Shown: positions 36,127 through 44,551 of the stretch, in pieces
How positions within the stretch are numbered: position 1 is the stretch's first letter
Layout of the letters: each line of letters starts with the position of its first letter
Assembly: GCF_900110415.1 (NCBI RefSeq)
Contig: NZ_FODR01000001.1
Location: 1 to 64,000 of the forward strand
From: Mucilaginibacter sp. OK283
GTDB taxonomy: Bacteria; Bacteroidota; Bacteroidia; Sphingobacteriales; Sphingobacteriaceae
Direction: 5' to 3'
Length of the DNA stretch: 64,000 nucleotides
Position numbers and translations under genes: made by a program
The notes under the pieces: generated by a model
Seen by the model: only the letters and a program-made list of their open reading frames with translations
Databases searched by the model: none
What the model was told of the DNA's origin: nothing

Positions 36127-36171
36127 CAAAAGTAAATGATTTGCCCTCCTGCTGCGGTGACTTATGTCACC
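36127..36171 (-). promoter_or_regulatory. Sulfur-operon promoter with Crp/Fnr-like operator
   Basis: Reading the minus strand, TACTTTTG (36134-36127) is an exact TAnnTTTG box. A 16-bp palindrome, GGTGACTTATGTCACC (36156-36171), is centred about 40 bp upstream of the expected start site. There is no -33 TTTG. GTGAC-N4-GTCAC is a Crp/Fnr-type site, and its position is that of a class II activator. A Crp/Fnr protein would therefore be needed for transcription; this is inferred. Confidence 0.6.
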
Positions 36172-36363
36172 ACGGATTTTTATTTTTTCCAATGCAATCC
36201 CGATATGCTTCCGGGATAGGACGCAAAGAGGTAATGATATTTTCAAACCAGGGGGTAAATCGAAAAGGGGTTATTTTATTTGCGGTTAAAAGGTGCCGGA
36301 TACTATGGGTTGCCAACATGCGATAGCCCGACCCCGGTTTTATAGTAAATTAACCAGGCCGGG

Positions 36364-36397
36364 AAAAATAAAAAGCGCCGCACTCCGAGCAGGCGCT
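36364..36397 (-). terminator. Minus-strand terminator of a possible small RNA
   Basis: AGCGCC (36374-36379) pairs with GGCGCT (36392-36397). On the minus strand the stem is followed by TTTTTATTTTT. No coding gene ends before it, so it must end another transcript. Confidence 0.65.
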
Positions 36398-36563
36398 GAT
36401 TAATTAACTATTAACTGAAAGTATCTTCTTAACAAGTATGAAGAAACAAGTAAAGAACGACAAGAGTATGATGATTTGCCAAAGCAAACCTCCCTTTGGG
36501 ATTATAGTAGTAGTTTATTCATGCACTATTAAATTAACCGTTTTAATTTCAGCGCTGAAATTA
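36364..36563 (-). ncRNA. Candidate small RNA or orphan leader with short peptide frame
   Basis: The 694-bp gap 36106-36799 has no credible long gene. On the minus strand it holds, in order, a perfect 20-bp palindrome (36544-36563, TAATTTCAGC with its complement), a six-codon frame MNKLLL with three CTA codons (36522-36502), possible small stems around CCAAAGGGAGG and TTTGCTTTGGCAAA, and the terminator at 36364-36397. This is the layout of a regulatory RNA or an attenuator without its gene. No family was recognised. Confidence 0.4.
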
Positions 36564-36741
36564 GACTAAAACGTTTCCATCCGCATACTAATATCGGTGG
36601 ATGCCCTTTTTATATCGATGAATAGCGTTCTCCGGGGTCCCCGGGCAGCATTAGGTATAAGTAGTAAACAGCTCGGGAATATGTTAAAGGCAGAAGCCCT
36701 TTAATTTCGCAAAAAATTTAGCACGGGCCCCGGCAGCGGAT

Positions 36742-36768
36742 AAAAAAAAGCCCCGGTAAAACCGGGGC
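36742..36768 (-). terminator. Terminator of the glutathione peroxidase gene
   Basis: GCCCCGGT and ACCGGGGC (36750-36757 and 36761-36768) form an 8-bp stem with a three-base loop. On the minus strand it is followed by eight T, 32 bp past the stop codon. Confidence 0.85.
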
Positions 36769-36799
36769 CCCTGGAATATCAGTTATATCTAAAATCTAA

Positions 36800-37315
36800 T
36801 TAAAGGTATTTGGTAATATCTTCAGACATTGGCGTGGTTGCCGACCTGAAACGGTGGATGAGTTTGCCATTTTCGTCGATCAAAAACTTTTCGAAGTTCC
36901 ATTTAATGTCGCCTGTAAAATCAGGGTTCGGTGCTGTTGTAAGATATTGGAACAATGGGTCGATATCTAAACCTAATACGCTAACTTTTCCGCTCATTGG
37001 GAAAGAGACGTTAAAATTGTCATGACAAAAGGTCTTGATGTCTTGATTTGTCCCAGGTTCCTGGCCACCAAAGTTATTTGCAGGAAAGCCAACTACAACC
37101 AATTTGCCTTTGTATTTTTCGGCCAATGCTTCTAAATCTTTGTATTGTTTGGTAAAGCCGCATTTTGAGGCTGTGTTTACAATCAATACCTTTTTGCCTT
37201 TGTATTTGGCAAGCGAAAAGTTATCCCCGTCGATAGTTTTCAGTTTAAAATCGTAAACCGACGATGGAGCGGTCGTCATCAAAACGAAGCCCAATATTAA
37301 AGAAAGTAATTTCAT
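36800..37315 (-). CDS. Glutathione peroxidase family protein
   Basis: A thioredoxin-fold peroxidase of about 171 residues. The peroxidatic Cys52 is in NTASKCGFTKQYKDL, with conserved FPANNFGGQEPG and KWNFEKFLID supplying the Gln and Trp/Asn of the active site. A hydrophobic N-terminus (about 1-18) suggests export to the periplasm. It reduces hydroperoxides, in bacteria usually with thioredoxin rather than glutathione. The ATG at 37315 was chosen because the signal-like segment begins there; 37342 is also in frame. Confidence 0.92.
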   Translation of the reverse strand: MKLLSLILGFVLMTTAPSSVYDFKLKTIDGDNFSLAKYKGKKVLIVNTASKCGFTKQYKDLEALAEKYKGKLVVVGFPANNFGGQEPGTNQDIKTFCHDNFNVSFPMSGKVSVLGLDIDPLFQYLTTAPNPDFTGDIKWNFEKFLIDENGKLIHRFRSATTPMSEDITKYL

Positions 37316-37356
37316 GGTTTTAAATAATTGATGGTTAAACAAATATGCAGGTAAAA

Positions 37357-37788
37357 TTAGCCAATAAAACTACGCTTAGCTAAATACTCATCCTCTTTTT
37401 GTGTCATTTTTTTCTTTGTAACAACACTTTTATCTGTATAGCCTAACAGGTGCAATGCGCCATGAATAATTACGCGATGAAGCTCTTCTGTTTCTGAATG
37501 GCCAAACTTAACGGCGTTTTCACGGATGCGCTCTATCGATATAAAAATATCCCCCACAATATCGCCTTTAACCTCGCTGTTATCAAAAGTGATGATATCG
37601 GTGTAGGTATCATGATCAAGATATTGCTGATTAAGCGTAAGCAGGTAGGCATCAGAGCAAAAAATGTAGTTTAGCTCTTTCAATTTAAAACCCTCGGCAA
37701 CAATGGTTTCTTTAATCCACTGGCGCACAAGGGCTTTGTTTTTTAGCTTATATTTAATGTCTTCTTCAAAAAAACTGATGGCGGGCAT
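37357..37788 (-). CDS. ybeY: Endoribonuclease YbeY
   Basis: A 143-residue zinc-dependent RNase for 16S rRNA 3'-end maturation and ribosome quality control. The motif HGALHLLGYTDK (109-120) gives ligands H109 and H113. The usual third His is Asp here (D119), a variant I recall from other Bacteroidota and not a sign of decay. NQQYLDHDTYTDIITFD is also conserved. The gene shares one base with the upstream ATP-binding gene, so the two are coupled. Confidence 0.93.
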   Translation of the reverse strand: MPAISFFEEDIKYKLKNKALVRQWIKETIVAEGFKLKELNYIFCSDAYLLTLNQQYLDHDTYTDIITFDNSEVKGDIVGDIFISIERIRENAVKFGHSETEELHRVIIHGALHLLGYTDKSVVTKKKMTQKEDEYLAKRSFIG

Positions 37789-38210
37789 TATATTTTAAAA
37801 TGTAGTTCAATTTCGTTACCCGCTGCGTTAAAAATGCATTGGTCGGCCAGGTGTTTAATAATAAAAACGCCACGGCCGGTAAGGCTCTCCAGGTTTTCTG
37901 GCGCTGTAGGGTCGGCCAGGTGATTATAATCAAAGCCTTCACCTTCGTCGGTAACCGTCCATATAACGCGCTTGGGGGCAACATCGGCATTAATAATTAC
38001 CTTTTTGGTTGCATCAAGTTTGTTGCCATGTATAATAGCATTTATAGCGGCTTCGTTTAAGCAAGTCATCATGTTGGCAAAAGTATCATCTGCAACATGG
38101 TATTTATCAGCAATCTCTTCTATCAGCGCTTCAAGCTGCGTTATGCTCTCCGGGTTCGACGGTAGCTGTAACGTGAATAATTCGCCGGTTTGAACATTTG
38201 CCTGTTCCAT
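37788..38210 (-). CDS. Anti-sigma-factor-like ATP-binding protein (HATPase_c)
   Basis: A single-domain GHKL ATPase of about 140 residues, related to the serine kinases RsbW and SpoIIAB. The N box is in MMTCLNEAAINAIIHGNK, followed by VTDEGEGFDYNHL and TGRGVFIIKHLAD. Such proteins phosphorylate anti-sigma antagonists or bind sigma factors. No antagonist gene is adjacent. The ATG at 38210 leaves one base after the stop of the upstream DUF4175 gene; longer readings overlap it. Confidence 0.9.
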   Translation of the reverse strand: MEQANVQTGELFTLQLPSNPESITQLEALIEEIADKYHVADDTFANMMTCLNEAAINAIIHGNKLDATKKVIINADVAPKRVIWTVTDEGEGFDYNHLADPTAPENLESLTGRGVFIIKHLADQCIFNAAGNEIELHFKI

Positions 38211-38211
38211 A

Positions 38212-41200
38212 TTATTTGGCATTAAGTTGATCAAAGTAAGATTTAATTTTTTGCTTGTAATACAAATTAAGTGCCGGAGATACTGTTTTTACCTGTTCTG
38301 TCTGTTTTGCCCGTTGTTGCTGGTAACCCTGCAACGCTTTTATGTATCCCGGAGGTATATTTTTGCCGGCCTGGCTTTCTCGCTGCTGATCCTGCTCACG
38401 CTCCTGTTGCGCTTTTTCAGCTTCCAATAACCGGCTTTGTATTTGTTGTTGCCTCTTTAACGCCTCGTCTGTAATCTTCTTGTTTACGAGATCTCGCTCA
38501 GTTTGTTCCATTTCTTGCGAAATTTTATCTAAATTACCTAATTTACCTGTACCATTGTTATTTTCTTCACGATTTATCTGCTCCAGCTGTTGTCTTATCT
38601 GTTGTTGCTGGCGCGCCATGCGGGCCAATTGTTCGCTCATGTTGCCTTGCCCGGGTTGGCTCTGTCCTGGTTTATTGCCCTGTTGCTGCATTTGCTCCCG
38701 TGCTTTTTGCATATTTTTGTTTAACTGCTGTTGCATTTTATTCAGTTGTGATATTGACTGCGGCTTGCCCTTGCCGCTTTTGCTTTTATTCATCATTTTT
38801 TGCAGTTGGTCCAACGCTTCGCTCAACATCAGGGCAAGGTTGTTCATGGATGTCATGGCATATTGTTGGTTGCGGTTGGCTTCGGCCGTGCGCCTGTCGC
38901 CCAGGTTATCCAGGGCCTGGTCTATATGGGTGTTTATGCTGCTTATCTCGGTATTAACGGTTGATTGAATTTGCGGGATGCGCCTGCTAAGTGCGTACAA
39001 GCTATCTTCGGCCGTTTTAAGGTTATCTTTAATATCTTTTTGGCTTTGCGACAGGGTAACGTAAGCCGGATCTGTGGGGCTGGTAGTCTTTAGTGTTTGC
39101 ATCAGCTTTTCCTGGCTAAATGAACTGTTTACCAGGTTTTTCAACAACTCGCGTAGTTGCTGGGCATCAACCGCGTTTTCTTTGCTTTCGCCCTCCTGGT
39201 CTTGTTGCTGTAACTTGCCGGCCAAATCCTTCATTTCATCAGCAGCCTGCTTTTGCGATTTACTGGCTTTGTTTTTATCGTTTTTTTGTAAATCGCCGGC
39301 GCTTTGTTCCATTTTTTGCGCTATGCTTTGTGTTTCCTTTTCGGGATTCTGAAAATCGCTTTTGTGCTCGGTTTGTTCATTTGTTTTTTGCAGATCGTCA
39401 AATCCTTTTTTTACATCGTCAAATTCCTTTTTCAGGTTATCCTGCTCCTGCTGCAATTGTTTTTTATCGGCACCCTGTTGTTGTGTTTGTTCAGACAGCT
39501 TTTGTTCCTTATCAGCAAGTTTGTTCAACTGATCAATCTGCTGGTTTAGTTTCTGATCAAACTCCAGCTTTTTATACAGCTCCAGCATCCGGTCAAGTTC
39601 CTTTTTTAGCGATTTATTGTCCATCTGCATTTTAGACAATTCATCACGGGTGGCATCTTTTTGTTGTTCGTTTAGCAGTTGTTGCAGGTTTTGCAAAAGC
39701 TCCTTTGTTTTTTTATCAAGTACGTTGTTAAATAAATCTTCAATTTGTTTTTGTTTGGCCAGTATCTCTTCATTTTGCTGCTGACTTTCCTGGCGGTTGT
39801 ACAGATTTTTTTTGTTATCGTCCTTTATTTCCTTCACAAGGTCTTCCAGGTCTTTTCGTTTTTGCAGCAAATCTTCTACCTGTTTCTTTTCGTCAAACGA
39901 AAGGGTGTTTTTGTTCAGCAGCATCTGGTTCAGCTTCTGCGACTCTTTTTCAACCTGCCCGGCCAATTTAATGGCCGATTGCATTTTTTGTTTGATGGCC
40001 TGCGTACCCGAGTTCAATTGCTCCGCTACTTCGTTGGCATCCGGTACATGAAGGCTGCGTTCGGGGGTGCGGGCTTTTTTGGGCCCGTTTATGCCATCAT
40101 TATCTGCCACTTCAAAAAAATAGGTAACCTGGTCGCCCGGCTTAATGCCCATATCTTTTAAATTCCAAAAATAAAAGAAATCGGCCTGCGCTTGTGCCAT
40201 ATCGGCCGCCACATGTTTTACAAACGTTTTTGGATTGCCGCTATTGCCGGGTGATTGTACATTGTAATGGAAACTCAAAGCAGAAAAACCATGATCATCC
40301 TGAATTTTACCATTAAAATATAACGATTTCATACTTACCGAGTCGGGCTTCTCTTCAACACTTATTACCGGCGGCTCATCCAAAATCACGTTAATATGAT
40401 AAGTGGCCGGGTCGGTGTGGCTTACCTGGATGTTTATTGGGGTAAGGCTGTAGGTGGCATTTTTGTAAACTTTTTCGCTATGCTCAAATAATCCGGCACC
40501 GCCGGCTATGGCCAGGCGTGGTTCATTGTCCATAAAAAAGCGTAGCCCGGTTGCATATTGGGTATGCAACAGCCACCTGACGGCCGTTCCTGCGGGTATT
40601 ACCAAATCGCCGGCATTTAAAAATGTTTCGTTTTTTTTATGCAGGTAGGCGGGATAATTTAATTCCACATCAAAGTGAAGTAAAGCCGGTTTCTGGCTTA
40701 CCTTAATCTCGTACGGCGCCGATGTAAAACCATTGCCAATGAGCCTGAATTTGGTGTTTTGCTGCAAATTTGTAAATTGATAATGAAAGCGGCTGATATT
40801 CTCTTTATCAAGCTTAAATGTGTTGTTGGCGGTTTCTACATATACATCAGCTGGCAATTTATCGCCATCAAGCCTCAACTCCAGCTTCAGATCATCGCCT
40901 TGAACTGCCGAAAGGGTTTTATTGAGCAGATTGAATTTAAAGGGCGCAGCAGGTATAAAATACTCATTATGCCTGATGAGCCTTTTGGTACTTTCGGTTA
41001 ATACGGATGGGGCGGCCAATGCGATAACCACGATAACGGCAACCGGCACCAGGATATACCTGAGGTATTTAGCATTCTCGCGGATGTTGATAGCCGATGG
41101 AAAGCTCACAGGTTTTAATGATTCGATTTTTTGATTAATGCTGGCTTCGATAAGCGCGCGGTGGTTTTCATCGCCCGCGGCCAGTTTTTTTAGCTGCAGG

Positions 41201-41541
41201 GTGTTCAGCAGCTTATCATTTACATCCTGAAAATGTTTGCCTATAATTTCGGCGGCTTCGTCGTGGCTTAACGACTTGCCCAATTTAAGCCATGATAACA
41301 GCGGCGGCAATATAAGCCAGCATACCAGGCCCGCGTTGAGCAGGATAAAAAAATAAAAAAGGATAGTGCGGAAAAGAATATTAAAATTTCCAAAATATTC
41401 GCTCAGCGTAATTATAACATAAGCGCTAAACAGGCCGGCGCCCAAAAATATCAACCCACGCAAAAAATTATTAAAATAATACTTCCTTATAAAGATATTT
41501 ATCTTTTCAATGAGTAATTCATAATTCCCGGCAGCTGACAT
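38212..41541 (-). CDS. DUF4175 family large membrane-anchored protein
   Basis: A 1109-residue protein with two or three N-terminal membrane segments (about 25-80 and 160-180). A beta-rich middle region (about 200-480) follows. The long Gln/Lys/Glu-rich coiled-coil C-terminal half (about 500-1090) is low in complexity, with runs such as MQQQLNKNMQKAREQMQQQG. DUF4175 is conserved in Bacteroidota and has no established role; an envelope-spanning structural function is a guess. It is the first gene of a run with the anti-sigma-like and ybeY genes. Confidence 0.88.
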   Translation of the reverse strand: MSAAGNYELLIEKINIFIRKYYFNNFLRGLIFLGAGLFSAYVIITLSEYFGNFNILFRTILFYFFILLNAGLVCWLILPPLLSWLKLGKSLSHDEAAEIIGKHFQDVNDKLLNTLQLKKLAAGDENHRALIEASINQKIESLKPVSFPSAINIRENAKYLRYILVPVAVIVVIALAAPSVLTESTKRLIRHNEYFIPAAPFKFNLLNKTLSAVQGDDLKLELRLDGDKLPADVYVETANNTFKLDKENISRFHYQFTNLQQNTKFRLIGNGFTSAPYEIKVSQKPALLHFDVELNYPAYLHKKNETFLNAGDLVIPAGTAVRWLLHTQYATGLRFFMDNEPRLAIAGGAGLFEHSEKVYKNATYSLTPINIQVSHTDPATYHINVILDEPPVISVEEKPDSVSMKSLYFNGKIQDDHGFSALSFHYNVQSPGNSGNPKTFVKHVAADMAQAQADFFYFWNLKDMGIKPGDQVTYFFEVADNDGINGPKKARTPERSLHVPDANEVAEQLNSGTQAIKQKMQSAIKLAGQVEKESQKLNQMLLNKNTLSFDEKKQVEDLLQKRKDLEDLVKEIKDDNKKNLYNRQESQQQNEEILAKQKQIEDLFNNVLDKKTKELLQNLQQLLNEQQKDATRDELSKMQMDNKSLKKELDRMLELYKKLEFDQKLNQQIDQLNKLADKEQKLSEQTQQQGADKKQLQQEQDNLKKEFDDVKKGFDDLQKTNEQTEHKSDFQNPEKETQSIAQKMEQSAGDLQKNDKNKASKSQKQAADEMKDLAGKLQQQDQEGESKENAVDAQQLRELLKNLVNSSFSQEKLMQTLKTTSPTDPAYVTLSQSQKDIKDNLKTAEDSLYALSRRIPQIQSTVNTEISSINTHIDQALDNLGDRRTAEANRNQQYAMTSMNNLALMLSEALDQLQKMMNKSKSGKGKPQSISQLNKMQQQLNKNMQKAREQMQQQGNKPGQSQPGQGNMSEQLARMARQQQQIRQQLEQINREENNNGTGKLGNLDKISQEMEQTERDLVNKKITDEALKRQQQIQSRLLEAEKAQQEREQDQQRESQAGKNIPPGYIKALQGYQQQRAKQTEQVKTVSPALNLYYKQKIKSYFDQLNAK

Positions 41542-41750
41542 AGTTCGGCGCTAAAGTATCAAATACATAATTAAACGGAAAATATTGGCGATATTATATT
41601 TATCGAGGGTGTTAAGATAAAAAATCAAAGCCGAATAAAAAGCAACGTTATAATATTTAACAATATAATGGCCGAAACCCCTTTAGCCGCGTTGCAGAAT
41701 GGCTGGCAGCGTTTCTTTTGACGGAAAAGGGATTGTATTTAATTTACAGT

Positions 41751-41780
41751 TTTGAATTAAATCTGCAAATTATATATTTG
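41751..41780 (+). promoter_or_regulatory. tRNA-Pro promoter
   Basis: TTTG (41751-41754) and TATATTTG (41773-41780), 18 bp apart, match the Bacteroidota -33/-7 consensus. The tRNA starts 18 bp after the -7 box, which fits a normal short leader removed by RNase P. Confidence 0.65.
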
Positions 41781-41797
41781 CACTCCCTACATTATTT

Positions 41798-41871
41798 CGG
41801 GATGTAGCGTAGCCCGGTATCGCGCCAGCATGGGGTGCTGGAGGTCGGAAGTTCGAATCTTCTCATCCCGA
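41798..41871 (+). tRNA. tRNA-Pro (anticodon GGG)
   Basis: A 74-base cloverleaf without encoded CCA. The acceptor stem is CGGGATG paired with CATCCCG, the anticodon stem CCAGC/GCTGG encloses the loop ATGGGGT with anticodon GGG, and the T arm is GGAAG-TTCGAAT-CTTCT. The C1 to G72 acceptor end and discriminator A are typical of proline tRNA. A good promoter and a terminator flank it. Confidence 0.93.
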
Positions 41872-41890
41872 CTTGAAGAAGAAGCAATAG

Positions 41891-41937
41891 AGAGCATATC
41901 ATAGGTGGTTTTGGCCTTATATGATGTGCTCTTTTTT
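41891..41937 (+). terminator. tRNA-Pro terminator
   Basis: GAGCATATCATA and TATGATGTGCTC form a 12-bp stem with about one mismatch. It is followed directly by six T on the plus strand, 20 bp after the tRNA. Confidence 0.75.
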
Positions 41938-42018
41938 GTTTGTTGACCCCTTGTGTTTCCCAAACACGGTTATAAAAACCGACGCTACAGTACAAAACCA
42001 CGAACAACCCCGCCAACG

Positions 42019-43398
42019 CTATTTTCCCTTTAACCTATACTTTGCCAATTTCTGCCGCATATATCCCCGCCTGCGTTTATCGGCTTCGGCCAGCGTTGCT
42101 GCATCGGCGTAGCGGCCCGGTGTTTTAGCAATGCCAATGCGTTGCGAACCATAAATGCCCGTGTGCCCGCTAAAAAAATAGGCCGTAAAACAAGCTACTG
42201 CAAAAAACAATGCATACTGGCTGCCAAAAAGTTCAATCCCCATAAAAGTACAGGCCAGCGGGGTGTTGGTTGCGCCGGCAAATACCGCTATAAAACCCAG
42301 GGCAGCAAAAAGGCCGGCCGGGGCGTCCATTAAAACCGATAAGGTATTGCCCAGGGTTGCCCCGATGTAGAACAAGGGCGTTACCTCGCCGCCTTTAAAG
42401 CCGCTTGCAAGGGTAACGGTTGTATATATGGTTTTCCACAGCCAGCTCCAGGTATCGGCCCCACCCACCTTAAATGCCGATGGTATGGTGATTGCGCCGG
42501 TATGTTCAGGGTCGACCCCGAGGCCCAGGTAATCTGGTTTGCCCAACAGGATGGTAAGGCCAATAATGATCAATCCGCCAAGGACGGGAACGAGCCATGG
42601 TTTTGGAACGATTGCTCCAAAAAAAGATTTTAGCCCATGCACCAGGTAAGCAAACAGGTAACTGGCCAGGCCAAACGCTACCGAAGCTAAAACGATTTTG
42701 CCCAGCAATAAAAAATCAAAGGCCGTATAAGTAGCGTACCAGCGCGGCACGTTTGCAAAAACATCAATATGGTAAGCGGTATGGTGAATGCCCCAGGCGG
42801 CAACAGTAACATCGCCAATAATACTGGCCATTAAACAGGGCAGCAAGGCATTGTATTGTATGCGGCCAATGGTTAAAACCTCCATAGCAAATATGGCCCC
42901 GGTAACAGGCGTGCCAAATACAGCGCCAAAGCCCGCGGCTATGCCGGCAATAAGTATGGTGCGGGTATCGGCCGGGGTTAGCTTAAACCATTTAGCAAAA
43001 GCCTGCGCTATGCTGCCGCCAATTTGTACCGCCGTACCCTCGCGCCCGGCCGATCCGCCAAATAAATGGGTGATAACCGTGGTAAGCAATACTACCGGCG
43101 CCATCCGTTTGGGCACACCGCAATCGGGCTGGTGGATTTCGTCAATAATGAGGTTGTTTCCCTTTTCTGCCGATTTTCCGGCCAGTTTATATATGAAATG
43201 GATGGCAACGCCCCCAACAGGCAATAAATATAAAAGGTAAGTATGGGCAAACCGGAAATGTGTTGCCCAGCTCAACAGCCATAAAAACAAAGCCACCATG
43301 CTGCCGATAACTATGGCGATGGGGATGATGATAAGTGTCCACCTCAGCAGGTTTTTCACTATCGAAAAATGTTCGGACGTAAAAAGGTTATCGTTCAT
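42019..43398 (-). CDS. CLC family chloride channel/antiporter
   Basis: A 459-residue membrane protein with about ten to twelve hydrophobic segments. The selectivity motif GREGT lies in GGSAGREGTAVQIGGSIAQ, giving the gating Glu, and GGEVTPLFYIGATLG is the third conserved motif. The first motif (GSGIP in EriC) is not clear, which places it with the voltage-gated channel-like or YfeO/ClcB group. It may conduct chloride or fluoride; the ion is not readable. The gene is single. Confidence 0.9.
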   Translation of the reverse strand: MNDNLFTSEHFSIVKNLLRWTLIIIPIAIVIGSMVALFLWLLSWATHFRFAHTYLLYLLPVGGVAIHFIYKLAGKSAEKGNNLIIDEIHQPDCGVPKRMAPVVLLTTVITHLFGGSAGREGTAVQIGGSIAQAFAKWFKLTPADTRTILIAGIAAGFGAVFGTPVTGAIFAMEVLTIGRIQYNALLPCLMASIIGDVTVAAWGIHHTAYHIDVFANVPRWYATYTAFDFLLLGKIVLASVAFGLASYLFAYLVHGLKSFFGAIVPKPWLVPVLGGLIIIGLTILLGKPDYLGLGVDPEHTGAITIPSAFKVGGADTWSWLWKTIYTTVTLASGFKGGEVTPLFYIGATLGNTLSVLMDAPAGLFAALGFIAVFAGATNTPLACTFMGIELFGSQYALFFAVACFTAYFFSGHTGIYGSQRIGIAKTPGRYADAATLAEADKRRRGYMRQKLAKYRLKGK

Positions 43399-43769
43399 TT
43401 TATAGCGATGCTAATTTAGTTTTTAAAATTGATGGATTGTAAACGATGGAGCAAAACAACACCATAATAGCATTGATGCTTACCTGTTGATGCGCAGATA
43501 TGTTATACAAAGGGAATACGGGCCGTGAGCAGCAGCCTGTTTTTGACTGGGATTTGATCTGAAAAATTTTCACCTGCAAAAAATTAGCGCGGAATATCGT
43601 TCCACGGGTTAATTAACGCAGGCGCCATCAGCTTTTTAGGGCGGTTGAGTAGGAAGACTCCATTTCCTTTGCAACAAATATAATAAAAAGAGGGAGTGTC
43701 TCAGCTTGAAGTTTAATTTTCGCTGGAAATCCCGCCTCCATATTGTATTGCCGCTTCAGGTATATCAAG

Positions 43770-43923
43770 CCAACACCAGGCACAAATATTTGGAGGCGCT
43801 TAAATTGCGCAATCGGTTTAGTGTTAACCATGGTAAGACATAAAGCACTTATTGTCAAATATTTATGTTAAAAAACATCCAAAATATGTTAAGTTATGTT
43901 AACCCAATCAGATGCGTTTGCCC
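43770..43923. repeat. Dispersed non-coding repeat, copy B
   Basis: This is the second copy of the element at 6451-6610, in the same orientation. Conserved blocks include ACAAATATTTGG, GGCGCTTAAATTGCG, TAGTGTTAACCATGG, ATGTTAAGTTATGTTAACCC and AGATGCGTTTGCCC, with variable spacers. It lies in the 658-bp gap 43399-44056, where I see no gene. A plus-strand gene follows, as with copy A. Confidence 0.7.
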
Positions 43924-44056
43924 TGCCGGTACACTATATAAAGATATACGCATTGTAACGGCATGGAAAGTGTGCGTTTAATTTCCGGGCAAAAACGTTT
44001 TTTTGCTGATTTAGCACGGCGTTTTCGGTCTGAATAATCTTAAATTCACACCCATC

Positions 44057-44536
44057 ATGCAAACCGAACCTCAACTACGCAAAAAAGTAAAAACCTGGAT
44101 CATTGTATTTATTATAGGGCTGGTATTAAGCGGCGTAACCGCTTTCCCGATAGAAACGGAGCTGGCTTTCCTGGCCGGTGTGAATATATTCCCCGCTTTT
44201 ATGCACAATTGGATTGCACAGGTTTACCTGGCCGTAAAAACAACCAATCAAAACTACCCTTACTTAAGTTATGGCACCGATTGGTTGGCATTTGGGCACC
44301 TGGTTATCGCCATGGTTTTTATCGGCCCCCTGCATAATCCGGTAAAAAATATCTGGATAATACAGTTTGGAATGATAGCCTGCGTTATGGTTTTTCCGCT
44401 GGCGTTTATTGCCGGGCCTATACGTGGTATCCCCATTTATTGGCGGTGCATTGATTGTTGTTTTGGCATTTTCGGTTTTATCCCATTATACATTTGTTAT
44501 CAAGATATCAAAAAATTAGAAGCATTAGCTAATTGA
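44057..44536 (+). CDS. Small integral membrane protein of unknown function
   Basis: A 159-residue protein with about four hydrophobic segments (near 14-35, 68-92, 100-115 and 118-150), rich in aromatic residues. HNWIAQVYLAVKTTNQNYPY lies in the first loop. I do not recognise the family. It converges on the phosphopantetheinyl transferase gene with a 15-bp gap, so it marks the left edge of the pigment cluster rather than being part of it. Confidence 0.72.
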   Translation: MQTEPQLRKKVKTWIIVFIIGLVLSGVTAFPIETELAFLAGVNIFPAFMHNWIAQVYLAVKTTNQNYPYLSYGTDWLAFGHLVIAMVFIGPLHNPVKNIWIIQFGMIACVMVFPLAFIAGPIRGIPIYWRCIDCCFGIFGFIPLYICYQDIKKLEALAN

Positions 44537-44551
44537 GCGCCGGGCAGCATC

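Noticed and set aside
36438..36575. Plus-strand frame of about 45 codons (MKKQVKNDKSMMICQ)
   Set aside because: It is antisense to the better supported leader/terminator structure and runs through the palindrome at 36544-36563.
37357..37788. YbeY as inactive because the third metal His is replaced by Asp
   Set aside because: The GY-x-D-K form is, as far as I recall, usual in Bacteroidota YbeY, and the rest of the motif is intact.
38480..39635. Long plus-strand reading frames antisense to the DUF4175 gene
   Set aside because: They come from the Gln/Lys/Glu-rich, low-complexity coiled-coil coding sequence read backwards, giving Phe/Cys/Leu-rich translations without domain features. The minus-strand gene covers the whole stretch.
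41798..41871. tRNA-Pro as an integration site for a mobile element
   Set aside because: No integrase gene and no repeated 3' tRNA end were found on either side; the flanking genes are ordinary chromosomal genes.
41792..42016. 74-residue minus-strand frame across the tRNA-Pro
   Set aside because: It reads the tRNA and its terminator in reverse and has no promoter or protein-like pattern.
43628..43858. 76-residue minus-strand frame in the gap before the small membrane protein
   Set aside because: It lies largely over repeat copy B, and its translation shows no family features.
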